Assembly: GCA_012656075.1 (NCBI GenBank)
Contig: JAAKBF010000062.1
Location: 496,001 to 560,000, forward strand
Length of the DNA: 64,000 nucleotides
Source of the DNA: Phytophthora hibernalis
Lineage: Eukaryota; Oomycota; Peronosporomycetes; Peronosporales; Peronosporaceae
Direction: 5' to 3'
Made by a program: the position numbers and the translations under genes. Positions 22,761 to 34,329 of the stretch are shown one piece after another. The first letter of the stretch is position 1. Every line of letters starts with the position of its first letter. The notes beneath the pieces are model-generated. The model saw only the letters and a list, made by a program, of their open reading frames with translations, searched no databases and had not been told where the DNA came from.

Positions 22761-23582
22761 ACTGTACCTCTGGTCCGAAATGATGGAATGTTCAAATTCA
22801 AAAAAATATTGTAAACGCTGTAAGCATCATAATCGGTATCTGATTGGATAAAAGAAGCGCACGCGTTTCACCTATTGGAGCGATTCCCGCAACCGGTTTA
22901 TGTCTCCTAAACACAAATTATGAGCTCCCAAATATATTTAGGAACGTGCGCAGCCATGCATATCAAATCAGATCTTGCTTCCGCCCCATGAACGACGACG
23001 AAAACGAGAGCACACTGCTCATTGGTGCCGTTCAGCAAACACTTGGAACCTGGAAGCTGGCCAATTTCTCACGGGTTCCAGGAATCCGCGTTCAGTATCC
23101 CTTAAATATCCCTGAAATGGCGATAAATGACACAAAAGTTCCAAGAAAGCACCGCTTTAGTGCCCTTTCCCCAGAGACGCCATGAGCCTCCTGGGGCCTG
23201 GAACTCGTCGAGCTCAATCGCCTGCGACGCTTAACGCTCTACCACTCGCAACAAGATCTGCACCCCTTCACATTCATGAAAAACTAGCACAACGGACCTT
23301 CTCGGAGAGATGAAGACCCCATACCTTCGCCAAGCATCAGCAGCGTTAATCTAACCGCAGTTACGCCGGCTCCGTTCGAAAAGCGCAATTGGACCGACGA
23401 AACAACGTTGGCGCTTGGAAGCGAATTCATACCGGAGAGCGGCGCAAGGACTAGAAACCCACCATGGTGAATCAGAGAATTTATGATTAGTCTAAATCTG
23501 CATTCCCTACCTCCAAACGCACGAAAAGGGCGTAGAAGACAAGTTGCAAGCTCTTCGGGGGATGTATCGTTTCGTCAGTGAT
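22761..23582. other. Intergenic, nothing firmly recognised
   Basis: An open frame of 113 residues at 22844-23185 (with MNDDENESTLLIGAV) has no family I can name. The rest shows no coding pattern. It may be the flank of the decayed PIF/Harbinger element that follows. Confidence 0.3.
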
Positions 23583-24177
23583 GTCAACGCAAAATCGGAT
23601 CGCAGGCAGTACCGGCAAACCGGAGTGGTTTGATCTAAGCGAGAAAGAGAAGAAGGAGCTTCGGTACGTTCTAAGATTATTTGTGGTATGTTATCCCAAA
23701 AACCCTATCGGTACTGAGTCGTAGTGCACTTCGTGGTCCTCTCACAGCCAGCGCCGCATAATCAAGAGCCCGAACACGTGTTTGAGGATCTTCATACCTT
23801 CTTAGGCAAGCAGCCTGATACCGAGTCCGTCGCGTTAACTTTTAGTGCCCAGCCCCGCTTTCACACGGACGACCAATTGGCGGGAAATGCGGCAGCAAGT
23901 GACGCCCTCAACGACTTATTCGGTTCCTCTACCCCTCACGAAAGCAGGACGGACAAGGACCCACACAACACGGGGATAAAAATAATGCGCGAGAAAGCGC
24001 AGTAGTAAGATTTGAAGAGATGAGGGACATCCTGCTAGAGAGGTCGGAGCTCTGTTCGCTCGCACTGAGAAGCTGCAGCAAGAACATATGCAAGTGCGGC
24101 GTAAAACGAACAACGAACGAATGGCGCTGATAAAGGAGATGGCTGTGGCTCTGATTAAGGACACTGGTGCGATGTAA
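23583..24177 (+). pseudogene. Decayed Myb/SANT-like partner gene of a PIF/Harbinger element (copy A)
   Basis: It begins with STGKPEWFDLSEKEKKELR, resembling the N-terminus of transposon-associated Myb-like proteins. A possible GT-AG intron follows at once. The last part reads KLQQEHMQVRRKTNNERMALIKEMAVAL, a charged helix as found at the C-terminus of such proteins. In between, the frames are broken. In PIF/Harbinger elements this protein helps bring the transposase to the ends. Its convergent transposase partner follows about 40 bases away, and two other pairs in this window have the same layout. Confidence 0.5.
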
Positions 24178-24218
24178 ATAGTGTGAACTGGATGCTCTTT
24201 GTTTGTGCTGCTCACTTC

Positions 24219-25097
24219 CTACTCTGCAGTTTTAAATTTGAATGCATACCATTGTTTCAGTTCATATCGGGTGTTTCCGCACTCAACGGCTTCAACTTCA
24301 CCCACCGGTTGAGGAAAATGTTCTTTGTACTGGCTAAATGTGTGATGTTGTGCTTCGGCCCTGAAGGTGAACGTGTCATTGCGAACAAGTAAAACGTTTT
24401 GTGTAATACACAATGCGTAAACGGTATTAGAGCGAGAGTAATGTCCTGGCGAATTCCTTCTAGAAAAATGCGCCATCGGCATATTAGCCGGCAGAAAGCG
24501 CACACCACGCGATAGCGCGCATGACTCAGCTTTTTGTTTAACGATGCAATGACATCATCGGCTTTTGTATCGGCAATCTCAAACGTGGTGGTCATGTGCT
24601 TCGTGGTTTGACACCCAGAATTTCCCAGCAACAAGAACGGATGCGCGCATAAGACTCATCTCCAGTAAGAACGTCCAGAACTTTCTATTGAAGTACATCG
24701 TTTCATCTTCAACCGGTTTGGCGATCGGAATGTAAGAACCATCGATACACCCTACGATCTGTGGGATGCCGCACTCACTAGCAAAATGCGACGCACAGAG
24801 TTGAAAGGATGGGGACGCCACGAAAGCCGGCAATAAGCGACACACAATAGCGGCTACCTCCTTCACGATCTCTGACATCGTAGAAGGACCGATACCAAAG
24901 CGATCTGCCATAACCCGCACACCTGATACATGCAGAAAACCCGCAAGCCGCTTCGGCGGCACGATTGCGTCAGGATCTTCTCGAATTGGTACCATATCCG
25001 GACATACTGCTTTAAAGAGAGCGGAAACGCTGCCGCTGTCCATGCGAAATAGCTCCTTTATGCTACAATCGAAATACGCCCGCGACGAGAGCAGCAT
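24219..25097 (-). pseudogene. PIF/Harbinger transposase relic (copy A)
   Basis: The N-terminal part 25097-24579 has the helix-turn-helix-like VRVMADRFGIGPSTMSEIVKEV and the first catalytic Asp in IVGCIDGSYIPI. The middle with the second Asp is deleted. Broken frames then give DTKADDVIASLNKKLSHARYRVVCAF, the region that normally holds the catalytic Glu. DDE-type nucleases of this family move elements with 3-bp target duplications. No terminal repeats were found. It is a clear relic. Confidence 0.7.
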
Positions 25098-25429
25098 CTC
25101 CGCCCAGTGACCGCTGCTACATCACTGCGTGCCGGAAAATCAACCACGTCTAGGCGCTTCACCACGAAGCAAAAGAAGGTTTTGGAGCATCTACTTGTGG
25201 AGTATCAAGAAGAAAACTTCCTTGCTGATACATTCACTGAGTGGGCGTTGACCTGGGCACTACTGGATGTTTTGCCCTGGTATTTCGGCCTACCTGCCTT
25301 CTGCCCGGGTATTGGGTGGGCGTATTTTAACAACGCACGCTGCACACTGTCGTAAGCTAGCAACAAAGAAGCTGAGAGAGAAGCAAGATACGATCCGGGG
25401 TATTGGAAACGCACTAGTTGACGTGTAGC

Positions 25430-26155
25430 AAAACGCGCGGATCCAACTTTTAGGTTTTGAGCTTGATCTCTTTGACCAAACACTTACGTATGTTCCTCCT
25501 AAAGCAGGCTCTCGGCATGATGGAGTAGCAATGGCAGAAGAGATGGAGCTGATTATGAAGCAAGCAAAACAAGAAGGATGGAACATTGGTGTTCTTGTGA
25601 CCGATAATGCTGTCCAATGTGGTAGAGCACATCGCATACTTGACAACCGCCACCAGTCGTGTTTCTATTTTGTTTTGCCCATGATATAAATAACTTGGTC
25701 AAAGCAGTTTTGAAATCTTGATTTGCCGACGTTGCGAAAGAAGCAACTACTGTGGGGAAATGCTTAAATTCTTCGTCGACAAAGTGGCTTCGGCGTGCGG
25801 AAGCACTAATGAAGGGTGCTACAGTGTACAACTTGCGTTGTTTACGCTTTGTAAAACTCTGTGGAATAGTATGCAATACTGTTTTGCATCGCTGTTGCGA
25901 GTTCGCAACTCTTCCGAAATTTTTGCAAGAAAATTCCGTTTGCAAAAGATTTCCTGAAACTTTGATAATTATACTTGATGACTCATTTTGGCGTAAGCTT
26001 GCCATAGCATAAACTATTATTGCCCCGCTTTCTCGGGCATCATATAGGCTTCAATAAGACGAGAGTGCTTTAGGTGATGTGGTGGTTTCGTTTCGAGATA
26101 TTTATCGTGGATTTATTAACGATTATCAAGATGACGAAAACCGCAAAACGACTTA
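25430..26155 (+). pseudogene. hAT transposase relic, left part
   Basis: Broken plus-strand frames give EMELIMKQAKQEGWNIGVL, VTDNAVQCGRAHRIL (second catalytic Asp region), WLRRAEALM, LALFTLCKTLWNSMQYCFASLLRVR and then RDIYRGFINDYQDDENRKTT. These are landmarks of hAT transposases of the kind with CERLFS-type C-termini. Numerous stops and shifts show decay. The reading is cut exactly at the TA where a Tc1/mariner element is inserted and resumes behind it at 28646. The N-terminal BED finger was not found. Confidence 0.72.
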
Positions 26156-26183
26156 CTTCTCTGTTCCACATGAATATGCAGTA
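26156..26183. repeat. Left terminal inverted repeat of the Tc1/mariner element
   Basis: 28 bp, the exact reverse complement of 28618-28645, preceded by TA. Confidence 0.88.
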
Positions 26184-26481
26184 GATTGTTCAACATGAAT
26201 TTGATGTGGTCTACATAAGTGTGTCGATTGGTTAAAATGGCCAGTCTGAGTCCTCGCTTAAATCGGAGGTCGACGACCTCCAATCGTTCTTCGTTCATTC
26301 ACCCTTTTCCCGAGCCTCACGCCGACCAAGTGTATGCCGAAAAAACCTGGCCGAGCAGACCTGTCGCTGGAAACGAAGGTATCCGTGGCTTTGTTCCTAG
26401 TGGACCTGACCGCGCGTAGGATAGTGCCTCGGCAGCAGTTGCCGCTGCTGTCGAGGCAGTTTCGCTGAGCGGACGATCTGC

Positions 26482-28187
26482 TTGGAAGTTGTGGTCGAAC
26501 CGCAACAACGTGGCCGCTCTGGTTTGCCCCCTCGTAGCAAGATGTCCCCCAAGACGAAGAAGCTGACGAAGATCGAGGTGGCCGCCTTGATCGCTGCGGT
26601 GCCCCTCTCTGAGAGGCAATCCCTGAGGTCTCTTGCGAAGGCATGTGGCATTCCCACAACGTCGCTGTGGCGGTATATGAAAGGAGGTTGGCTTCGACGT
26701 GCAGTATCTCGCGTCAAGCCCACACTGACGGAGACTGTAACGGGGCCACGCTGGCCGCCACCGTTTGCCGTGCAAAAGAACTTATGAAAGGGGAGACCCA
26801 ATGTTCTTCTGTGTGGTTCACACAAGCCCGCCTAAGTACGAGTACATGCCCCACATAAGTGGGTGTGTGACACCCTGCTCCCGGCTAAGTACGATTGTTT
26901 ATTTTACACTAGATACGAATCGGACTTAAGGTAGACGATTGATGGAGAGCCATCCATTTGGAGTACAGAAGTTTAGTATGCAGATAGTTAACAGTAGTTA
27001 GAACCTTACAAGTGAGATTAATACAGTCAGTTTAACTCTAACCCGGAAGCTCGCAAGTCGTTTGATACTCGGTACCAGGAAACGACTGGAAGGCCAGCTT
27101 ACAACAGAGACGCCAGGCGTCTGTTGTGGTTACGCGTTAACGCTTCCTCTAAGGCAAAGGTGCGTGTGACTCCCGTCACAGAGACGCACAGGTTCCGTCG
27201 GTTGCATTACTGCTTAGTGCATGTGCAGCGATCTATTGGTAGGACCAGTTGTATTACTCGCTGCTATTATTACTAACTCAAAAATAAATTTTGTTGTATT
27301 ATAGGAGGCTCGAGCAAAACGCAGTACATGTACGATGTTATGCATATTGTCGAAAAATGGTTCAATCTCTACAAAGGAAACGCAAAATTATATTTGACAC
27401 CCGACGAGGGGTTACCGTACCCATCTTCTCCAAACAAACGCAACATTGGCAAGGTAATGTTCCTAGCGGCCATTGCACGACCTCGCTACAACGGCCGAAC
27501 CAGGAAGCTGTTCGATGGCAAGATTGGCATCTGGCCAATCGTAGAGCAAGCCCCGGCTCAGCGTTCTTCCAGTAACCGTTGGAAGGAACGATCGTTACCA
27601 AGAATGTTAGCATGACACGAAAACGCTACAAAAGCTAATTGAGCAGGTTTACCCTGCTATCCGGAAGAAATGGCCTGGTAAGTCTAAAAGGTGTTGTACT
27701 TTGCAGTTTTGGTCTAACTTGTTCATGTTACTGTTGTAGGACGAAAAACTAGAGTTGTGCAGGTTCAACAAGACAATGCTGGGCCGCACGTCTCTCCATA
27801 CGACAAAGATATCGTGGAGGCCGGTGAGCAGGGTGGCTGGAACATAGAGCTCGTATGCCAGCCACCACGCTCGCGGGATCTTAATGCGCTGGATTTGGGC
27901 ATCTTCAATGCCATACAAGCGCTTCAGCTAAAGCACACGACTAAGAACTTGGACGGACTTATCTACGCCGTCTCCCAAGCCTTCAACAGTCTCCCCGCCA
28001 CTATCGACAGTGTTTTGTAACACTGCAGAAGGTGATGCAGTCGGGTATCAAGAGTGATGGGGGCAATGACTACAAGCTACCCCGCGTTCGAAAAGAGCAT
28101 ATCCATGGCCCCGCGATGCCTTCAGCGCTGCCAGTTGAAGAGGAGGTGGTGGATTACGGGTTTTCGGAGCTAGATAAATTGATGTAG
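26482..28187 (+). pseudogene. Tc1/mariner transposase, interrupted
   Basis: The N-terminal helix-turn-helix is read as LRSLAKACGIPTTSLWRYMKGG. The catalytic core begins after an interruption with YDVMHIVEKWFNLYKGNAKLY (the first Asp of DEKW is replaced by Val) and VMFLAAIARPRY. A GT-AG intron at 27678-27739 (62 nt) joins KKWPG to RKTRVVQVQQDNAGPH, which holds the second Asp. LDLGIFNAIQ (third acidic residue) follows. The frame slips at the T run 28013-28016, one base short, and the C-terminus ends near 28187. The mutated DEKW motif alone would abolish activity. Confidence 0.75.
26865..27300. other. Non-coding insert inside the mariner transposase, LTR-like
   Basis: About 450 bases without coding character separate the DNA-binding and catalytic parts of the transposase. 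The left part starts TGTGACACCCTGCTCCC, a style common for LTRs, and an inverted GACGCCAGGCGTC lies near 27112. I could not find matching ends or a target duplication. It could be a solo LTR or a long intron (it ends TTGTATTATAG). Confidence 0.35.
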
Positions 28188-28617
28188 CCATCCCTTAAAT
28201 CATAGGATCAGCCAAACTAAATCTTAAGCTTTGACAACTGGAGCACCTGATTGGTTATTAATAAAAGCCATTCGAGCCGACTTTTGCTAAATGACAAGGA
28301 ATGGCAGGCAAACAAACGCAGGGCAGAACTCACGCAAAACAGCGTTATGTGCGCTAAAAACGAGTGTAGTCGATAGAGAAGGTTCAGAGGAACACACCCG
28401 TAACTTTTGACTCGGCATCGGTAAATATTCGATGAATTACGTAGAAAAGCGTGAGCTTCTCTGAAAAATGGCTTCTTAACCTCGTGTTATTGCCCTCAAA
28501 ACTGTCGTTAGCGCCTTCTAAAAAATACAGCAGCAAGCACGTACGCAGACGCACTTGTATGCTGCACGCAGCTCTCGAATCTGCTTATTAATTCAAAAGA
28601 TATGAGCGATTATTTTT

Positions 28618-28645
28618 TACTGCATATTCATGTGGAACAGAGAAG
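28618..28645. repeat. Right terminal inverted repeat of the Tc1/mariner element
   Basis: 28 bp, the exact reverse complement of 26156-26183, followed by TA at 28646-28647. Confidence 0.88.
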
Positions 28646-29513
28646 TATGTGTCGAAAAACGATGGAGGCAATGTTAACAGCCTTTATTCATGTTGGCTTT
28701 TGTATTAAATCCTATGCTTGCTCCAGAAGCACGTGACGTGTTCATGCATGATGCTCGTAATCACTCGATCTCGTCATTGGCGCAACTGGGCAAATTTGCG
28801 CTGTATTACTATCGTCCAATAATTGATGATGATTACGGTTCTGTTCGAAATAAGATAGACAAGTGGATTGAAGGTCGTATAACCTCGACAATGTTTACGG
28901 AATTAGACTCGTTCGATGAATTTTGGAATCACGCACCAAGCAAGATTTACAATATCGCCTACCAAAACGCGCTATCAGAATTCTTTCGATAGCCGCGAAT
29001 ACGGCAACGACCGAGCGACTATTAAGTGGTCTCTGGGTGATTCAAACCCCAAAAAGAAACAAAATGGCTTTTGCAAATTGCATGGCACACTATCAGTGCG
29101 CACACATGTACAAGATATATACCGCAAGTCTTCCACAAACAAGCCAACAGTGAAACGAATTTTAGATTCTACATAGCGACCTTTTGTAGGGTAGCGTTTC
29201 TTCTAACGGTATACCTCTGCTGTTCCCTCCGCCATGAGGTACTCGACTTCAAAATACGCTGTTAGATACTGCTCTAGTTCCAGCTTCAGTGCTGAATTCA
29301 ACTACACCGACGCGACAGACTCCTTCCCTGCGCTCGCCTCGTACGGGAACACAGTTGCCCAGTGTTTCACGATTGGGGCAACTGAGGGAAGAGCCATTAA
29401 AAGCTTCTGTGCTCGAAGACATTGGGGATGGAGGTGATGGGGAGGAGATATTATTTCCTCAGGAAGTAGGAATGCCTAAATGAAGTATTCGAAGATGATG
29501 AAATTGAAAGCGC
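28646..29513 (+). pseudogene. hAT transposase relic, right part (dimerisation domain)
   Basis: Directly behind the mariner's TA the hAT reading resumes with KRWRQC, a stop, then QPLFMLAFVLNPMLAPEARD and LGKFALYYYRPIIDDDYG. The C-terminal dimerisation signature follows in another frame (RILSIAANTATTERL, TPKRNKM). A last piece with VLEDIGDGGDGEEILFPQEV extends to about 29513. Joining left and right parts in thought gives a single hAT transposase lacking its N-terminus. Confidence 0.72.
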
Positions 29514-29985
29514 ATTTGGGTCGTCTACAAGTGATAACACATACACCCTCTGGTCGTGAATGATTGCCTGTGTAAAAAGAAAACAAATGAAGACGCCCCT
29601 AACTTCCCCCAAAAATTATCACCGGAATTCGCGCTTTAAAATCTTCATTCGGCTCTCTTTTGGAAGTTAGCCCGCTAATAATAAACGTATTCAACAATGA
29701 TCTTTACTGTTGTCCCTGCATCAACTTAGTCCACTTTCCTGTGACTCCCAATCAATATTCTCATACCTAGTATCAATTCTGTTGTGTGCTCCTACTGAAA
29801 GTGGTGCCACCGTGTGATCAACTGCACCGTCTTCAAAATCAACTGTGTAACGCCCTAGTTCAATGTGGTGCACCAAAAATGACCCAGTCACGTACTCTAT
29901 CATGGGAACTGCACACACTACAGTATCAATTTAGACGCATGGGTGCAAGCACCATACAACAACACTTCTTCGACGGCTCAAGCAC
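29514..29985. other. Intergenic, nothing recognised
   Basis: No coding pattern and no clear repeat between the hAT relic and the Thr-rich stretch. Confidence 0.3.
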
Positions 29986-30497
29986 CGGCAATAACTACAG
30001 AGAATCGGAGGTGGTACAAGCTCTAGCAACGAGTCCAGCGTCGTGGGTCCATTCAGCTCGGGGAGAGTCTACACAAGATCCACAAATCACGACAGGGACG
30101 CAGACTCCTGCAACTACGGGGTGAAGGCAGCTTAAGCTCCAGTTACCACTACGGTGGTCCGTACTCCAGGAGCAACACAAGCTCCATAAACGACTGCACT
30201 AACGTAGCTTCCTGCTACTCGGGGTGGGGCACAGTCCAGCAGCAACAACTACACTGACGCGAACTCCAGGGTGGCGCAAGCTCACGCAGCAACAACTTCA
30301 GCTTCACGAACAACAGGGGCAGTGCAAGCTCCAACAACAACTGCACCGACAAGAACACCTGCAACTCGGTGGTGGTCTGTACAAACTCCGGTTAAAACCG
30401 CAACGATGCAACCTTCAGGGACGACGCATGCCTCAGCAGCAACAACTTCAGCGGCGCGTACTGGGGTGGCGCAATTAGCGGGTGAGAATGACATTTA
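29986..30497 (+). pseudogene. Thr/Ala/Pro-rich low-complexity coding relic
   Basis: Several short plus-strand frames read as mucin-like repeats: HAATTSASRTTGAVQAPTTT, APTRTPATRWW, SAATTSAARTGVAQ. The DNA is a degenerate repeat of GCAACAAC/CTCCA words. Such stretches are common as linkers in secreted oomycete wall proteins. No conserved domain is attached, so it may be a leftover linker or merely a repeat. Confidence 0.35.
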
Positions 30498-30885
30498 AAG
30501 TCTTTTAAAAATCCCGGGATTTACGCCTCCTTAAATGACCTAAAATTATGCGAATTAGTTTTGTCCAAAAGGCGAAAAGGCGAATGGGTGGCTAATCGTC
30601 TTCGCCTAAATTTTTGAAAAGGCAAAAAGGCGCGGCTTTACGCAGTGATTTGACGGACCATCACCACCCACCAGTTCCCACCCTCGACGGTCGTCACGTC
30701 GTCCAGCTACAAGCGTCGAATCGTCACGAGACGTACCGACGATTGTGGGCCCAATCGTTGTAGACGTTCACTATTATGTGGACGGGCAAGAACTTAGTGA
30801 CAAAAAATTAAATCTAATTTTATAAACAATTTTATAATACACAAAAATCGTTTTTTTCTAATTATTTTATCAAATAAGTTTCTTA

Positions 30886-31181
30886 GGGTCGTTCTTAACC
30901 AGTACCATGCGTGCCATGTCATGCACGGCATGATTAAGAATGGAAATTGCGTGCCATCACGCCACAAAAATATCGTCATGTATTTTTAAAACCATACTAA
31001 AATCAAGATAAGTTTGGACAAAAGCACCGTGGCACTGGCACTTGCCATGACAAATTGCATTTTCCATTCATGGCACTTCTTGCCATTTCATTTACGTTAA
31101 TCTCTAGCCCTAGCAAAACAATGTCCAATCATATAACTCCATTATTGCCATGACATGGCATGGCGTGGTTAAGAACGACTC
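30886..31181. mobile_element. MITE with TTA target duplication (PIF/Harbinger type)
   Basis: 296 bp, non-coding. Ends are inverted: GGGTCGTTCTTAACCA on the left and the complement of GAGTCGTTCTTAACCA on the right, with the similarity continuing inward through CATGCCATGTCATG words. It is flanked by TTA (30883-30885 and 31182-31184), the duplication typical of PIF/Harbinger. Full Harbinger pairs occur elsewhere in the window, but their ends do not obviously match these. Confidence 0.75.
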
Positions 31182-31452
31182 TTAAACTACAAAAATATTC
31201 ACCTATCATTTTGTCTACCGCCTTCACCATCTGAGTGCTGAATTTATCCATTCATTGGCTTAATTTTTTAAAAACACGTGTGATGTGATTTGTTTGCCGC
31301 TGGATATCACTATCAGTGCTTACGAACAATTGCATACTGAAACCAAGTAACACAAAACTCTTCCCGAAGTTCAAGCCGAAATTTATTATGCAAAATATAA
31401 AAGTTTGTTTCTAATGTAAATATGCACTGCTTCGTCAGTTTAAAAGCATGTT

Positions 31453-32170
31453 TCAGTATTCTGGTGACGAAGTCATGTCCGATTCGATCCCCTCGCTCCT
31501 CTCGTTGTTGTCTGCGGTATCTGGCTCAACCCGTCTCGCTCGAACCCGTGCGTGCTTGGGTGGGCGAATTCTGCGACTAGCAATGTCTGACAAAGTGTCA
31601 ACAAATTTCTGGCCCTCGCGCTCAAGAACAACAATGAATTGGCCAATATCTGGATGAGTCCCACTAAACGCCTCATTGATCGCGTCGTTGTACCGTTCAA
31701 GCGGATTATTCGTCCGGTTCACGATGTTCTACTCCAATCCGTAGACGTTTTAGTACTCCGGTCCCAACGTTTCCACCCACGTCTGAACGAAATATTTCCA
31801 GAACTTCGTCCACGCCTCTTTTGAGTAAGAAATACCCATGTCTTGGCATTCTTTACGGATAGTTCGCCTGGCATTCCGGATCCCCGAGCGCAGAATTTCA
31901 ACTCTTCGAATGGCGGTAGGTTCATCGACTGCTCCTTCAACCATGGAAATGTCAACTTCAGCCTCCGGAATTCCGAGCTTTAACATTTTCTTGCGAAAAG
32001 CCTGCTTGAAATGAAAGAGACAGCCGATAATTCTGGTGTATGGAAACTGTATCTTCACAGCGTTCATCATGGCTTGCTCGAAGTCGCAAGAAATATAGGT
32101 CGGGTCGATACCGAAGCCTGTCGTTGCGTTGACGTGATAGAGGACACACGTGGCAGCACCTCGCTGGCAT
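31453..32170 (-). pseudogene. MULE-type transposase fragment
   Basis: Minus-strand reading: VLYHVNATTGFG, ISCDFEQAMMNAV (a catalytic Asp), RIIGCLFHFKQAFRKKM (C/H region typical of MULE), then RTNNPLERYNDAINEAF and VDTLSDIASRR. Between 31700 and 31750 two stops replace expected residues in EY-NVYGLE-NIVNR. The N-terminal part is not that of a MULE: upstream of about 32170 the reading turns into a pogo-like transposase. Confidence 0.7.
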
Positions 32171-33135
32171 AAAACTCCCAGTATCTGCCATCCATCCATG
32201 CGTTCTCTTGAACGCAGTAGTAGTGGTCTACTGGGTACTTCTTTAAGCTCGTATTTTTCAATGTCCCCGCCGGGCATGCCCTTTATTAAAATATCGGCTT
32301 GTTTTCTCTAATAACATCATAAAATATTAGAACAGATTTAAAAAGAGATCAAAAACATTTACCGTCCGCGCGCACTGTAATGACGGCTGTCATACGGCCC
32401 GGGTGCTTTGCCAAACCCGTCACTCGCGCTGAGTCAGATCCTCCTTTCCCAGCCCAACCCGTTTTGGATGCCATTTCGTAGAAAATAGCAGTTTCGTCGA
32501 CATTGTACATTTCATTGGGGAGGGTCCAGTGAAGCCCCCAAAGTCCAGCGCAAATTCAAGCTGGGTCTCAACCAACTCTCCGTCGTTAAGTTTACTCGTA
32601 ACAGTGACCTGTGATGAGAAGCCATGACTAAAACATTATTTGTACAAAATAAAATATTTTCACATTTTCAGAGCATTTACATACCGTTTTGCAAAATGTT
32701 GGCACAACTTAAAGAGTGCTTTCTGCCCGCTATCTTCACTTTTCTTCGTACTCAAATACTCTATTAAACGATCTTGGTGGTTTTGCTTCATGTACTCGAT
32801 CAGCATTCTTGTAGTAACAATCTATAATCAAATGAAGACACGGTAATAAAATAGCTTGATTTTTAAAATATTACATTGCTGTCGCGGCGCTCATCCTTCA
32901 TGCACAAAACAAGAGCATGTGAAAAAGGAATTATCTCCTTCCGCCCTTGTCCTTTGAGCGTATGGCTCTTCTGCGAGCCGCCGAATCTTGTTATCTTGTC
33001 CTCGTTCTTGACCCGGTTCCGCACTGTCCAGCGCGGGACGTTGCTTTCACCGATGGCGGCATCAATACCCACTTCCGCATCTATTCTAAGTACTTGACGC
33101 TTGAACTGAATCTTGTAGGAGCGCTTAACGCGCAT
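32170..33135 (-). pseudogene. pogo/CENP-B-type transposase relic
   Basis: It starts at 33135 with KRSYKIQFKRQVL, NVPRWTVRNRVKNEDKI and KGQGRKEIIPFSHAL (DNA-binding domain). Next come RMLIEYMKQNHQDRLIEYL (near 32800, a second helix-turn-helix), NVDETAIFYEMASKTGW (first catalytic Asp, near 32510) and HPGRMTAVITVRADGK. An apparent GT-AG intron of about 80 nt leads to QADILIKGMPGG, then in a shifted frame HYYCVQENAWMD. The later Asp residues are missing because a MULE fragment takes over near 32170. Confidence 0.65.
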
Positions 33136-33419
33136 CGTTCGAGTTTGAAAATGCTCGCAGGTCGCTGCGTCCAGTAATTTACAGATTTGTGTCGTTGGTT
33201 AAAAAACTGAGTTTAGGTAAATCTTATTGGCTATAATTAAAATCCTTTTTTAGTATCAGACCAGAAGTCAGGAATTGTCGCATAGCGTATTGTTGTCTGT
33301 AATGGTAAGTGCGAAAAGACACTACACAATAATAAATATTTAGCAATTTAAGTAATATTTTGTCAGGAGTGTTGCCAGCTCATCGTTCTAACTCAATCCA
33401 TTCATTCGGCTTGAGCGAC

Positions 33420-34310
33420 CCTGTATTACACATATCGCTGTTAGACCGAAGGAAGGTAAGCAACTCGAAGTTAGCGTCATCCAAAACGACCACGCTGAGG
33501 GGTCAGAATTAGCTTGGTCTGCGAGAACAAGCGCTCGCAGGTGTTGCTTGTCTGCGGGATCTTCGTCAGCAGGGGGTCGTAGGCAACAGCAGACCTTCCT
33601 GGCCTGTGTGGGCTGAGCCGTCTTGTAGAATAGTCGTCGCGGAGTCCGGAGCGCGGTCCTAGTTGCGCCTCTCCGACGACCGGTAAAGAGTGAGGAACCT
33701 CGCTACACTAGCCTCACCTGGGGGTAGGGAGTACCGCTGGTCAGTTTGGTTACGGCGGTCTGAAAAGTGGGTGAGTGCATGGTTTTAAATGCCGGATCCA
33801 GGTGGATCTTCCTTTCTGGGTATCGCTCCAGCAAAGAAGTGAATAGCCGTCTGGTGTACGCCATTGTAGTCGTGTCATCTTGTAGTGTTTTTGCAAACAC
33901 TGTCGAGAATGCGCAGATCCGCATTCAAAGCTGCCAATTTGTGGTTAGCCGACGCAGAACGGACAAGCTCGTCGACAGACTCCACCTTACGGATATCACT
34001 CTGGATACGGAGGTACAGTGTGACCATCTCACGAGTTGACGACCAGAATGTCGTGATTCTCTTGATCGGTGCAAATCCGTGAGCTTGATCAACTCAGCGC
34101 TGTCGTTGGGCTGTCGTAGCTGGATCATCAGCGTGTTGAACTGATCGAGCTCCGTCTCATAGTGTCCCAGAAATGCCTGCAATGCCAAATTGAGGCGCAA
34201 CCAATGAACGACACATCCAGCTTCGTAGCAATTGCGCGATTAGTGCTGCAATTATCGCCGTCAAAAACAAAGCATGAGTATATTCTTGTTGTAGAGATCC
34301 AGAACCCAGT
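33420..34310 (-). pseudogene. hAT transposase relic
   Basis: Shifting minus-strand frames read RLNLALQAFLGHYETELDQFNTLM and LRQPNDSAELIKLTDL near 34100. RRLFTSLLERYPERKIHLDP follows near 33800, and near 33500 there is TSNTCERLFSQTKLILTPQR, the hAT dimerisation signature. Many frame breaks. It belongs to a subfamily with longer spacing than the hAT relic at 25.4-29.5 kb. Confidence 0.65.
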
Positions 34311-34329
34311 CAATGGGTCGTCAACCTCG

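Larger units (their letters stand above)
26156..28645 (+). mobile_element. Tc1/mariner element inserted in the hAT relic
   Basis: 2,490 bp bounded by perfect 28-bp inverted repeats (26156-26183 and 28618-28645, both starting CTTCTCTGTTCC from outside) and by a TA on either side (26154-26155 and 28646-28647). TA duplication is the hallmark of Tc1/mariner transposition. Inside lies a broken transposase gene with an intron and an additional insert. Perfect ends in a decayed body suggest that it could still be moved by a transposase from elsewhere. Confidence 0.88.
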
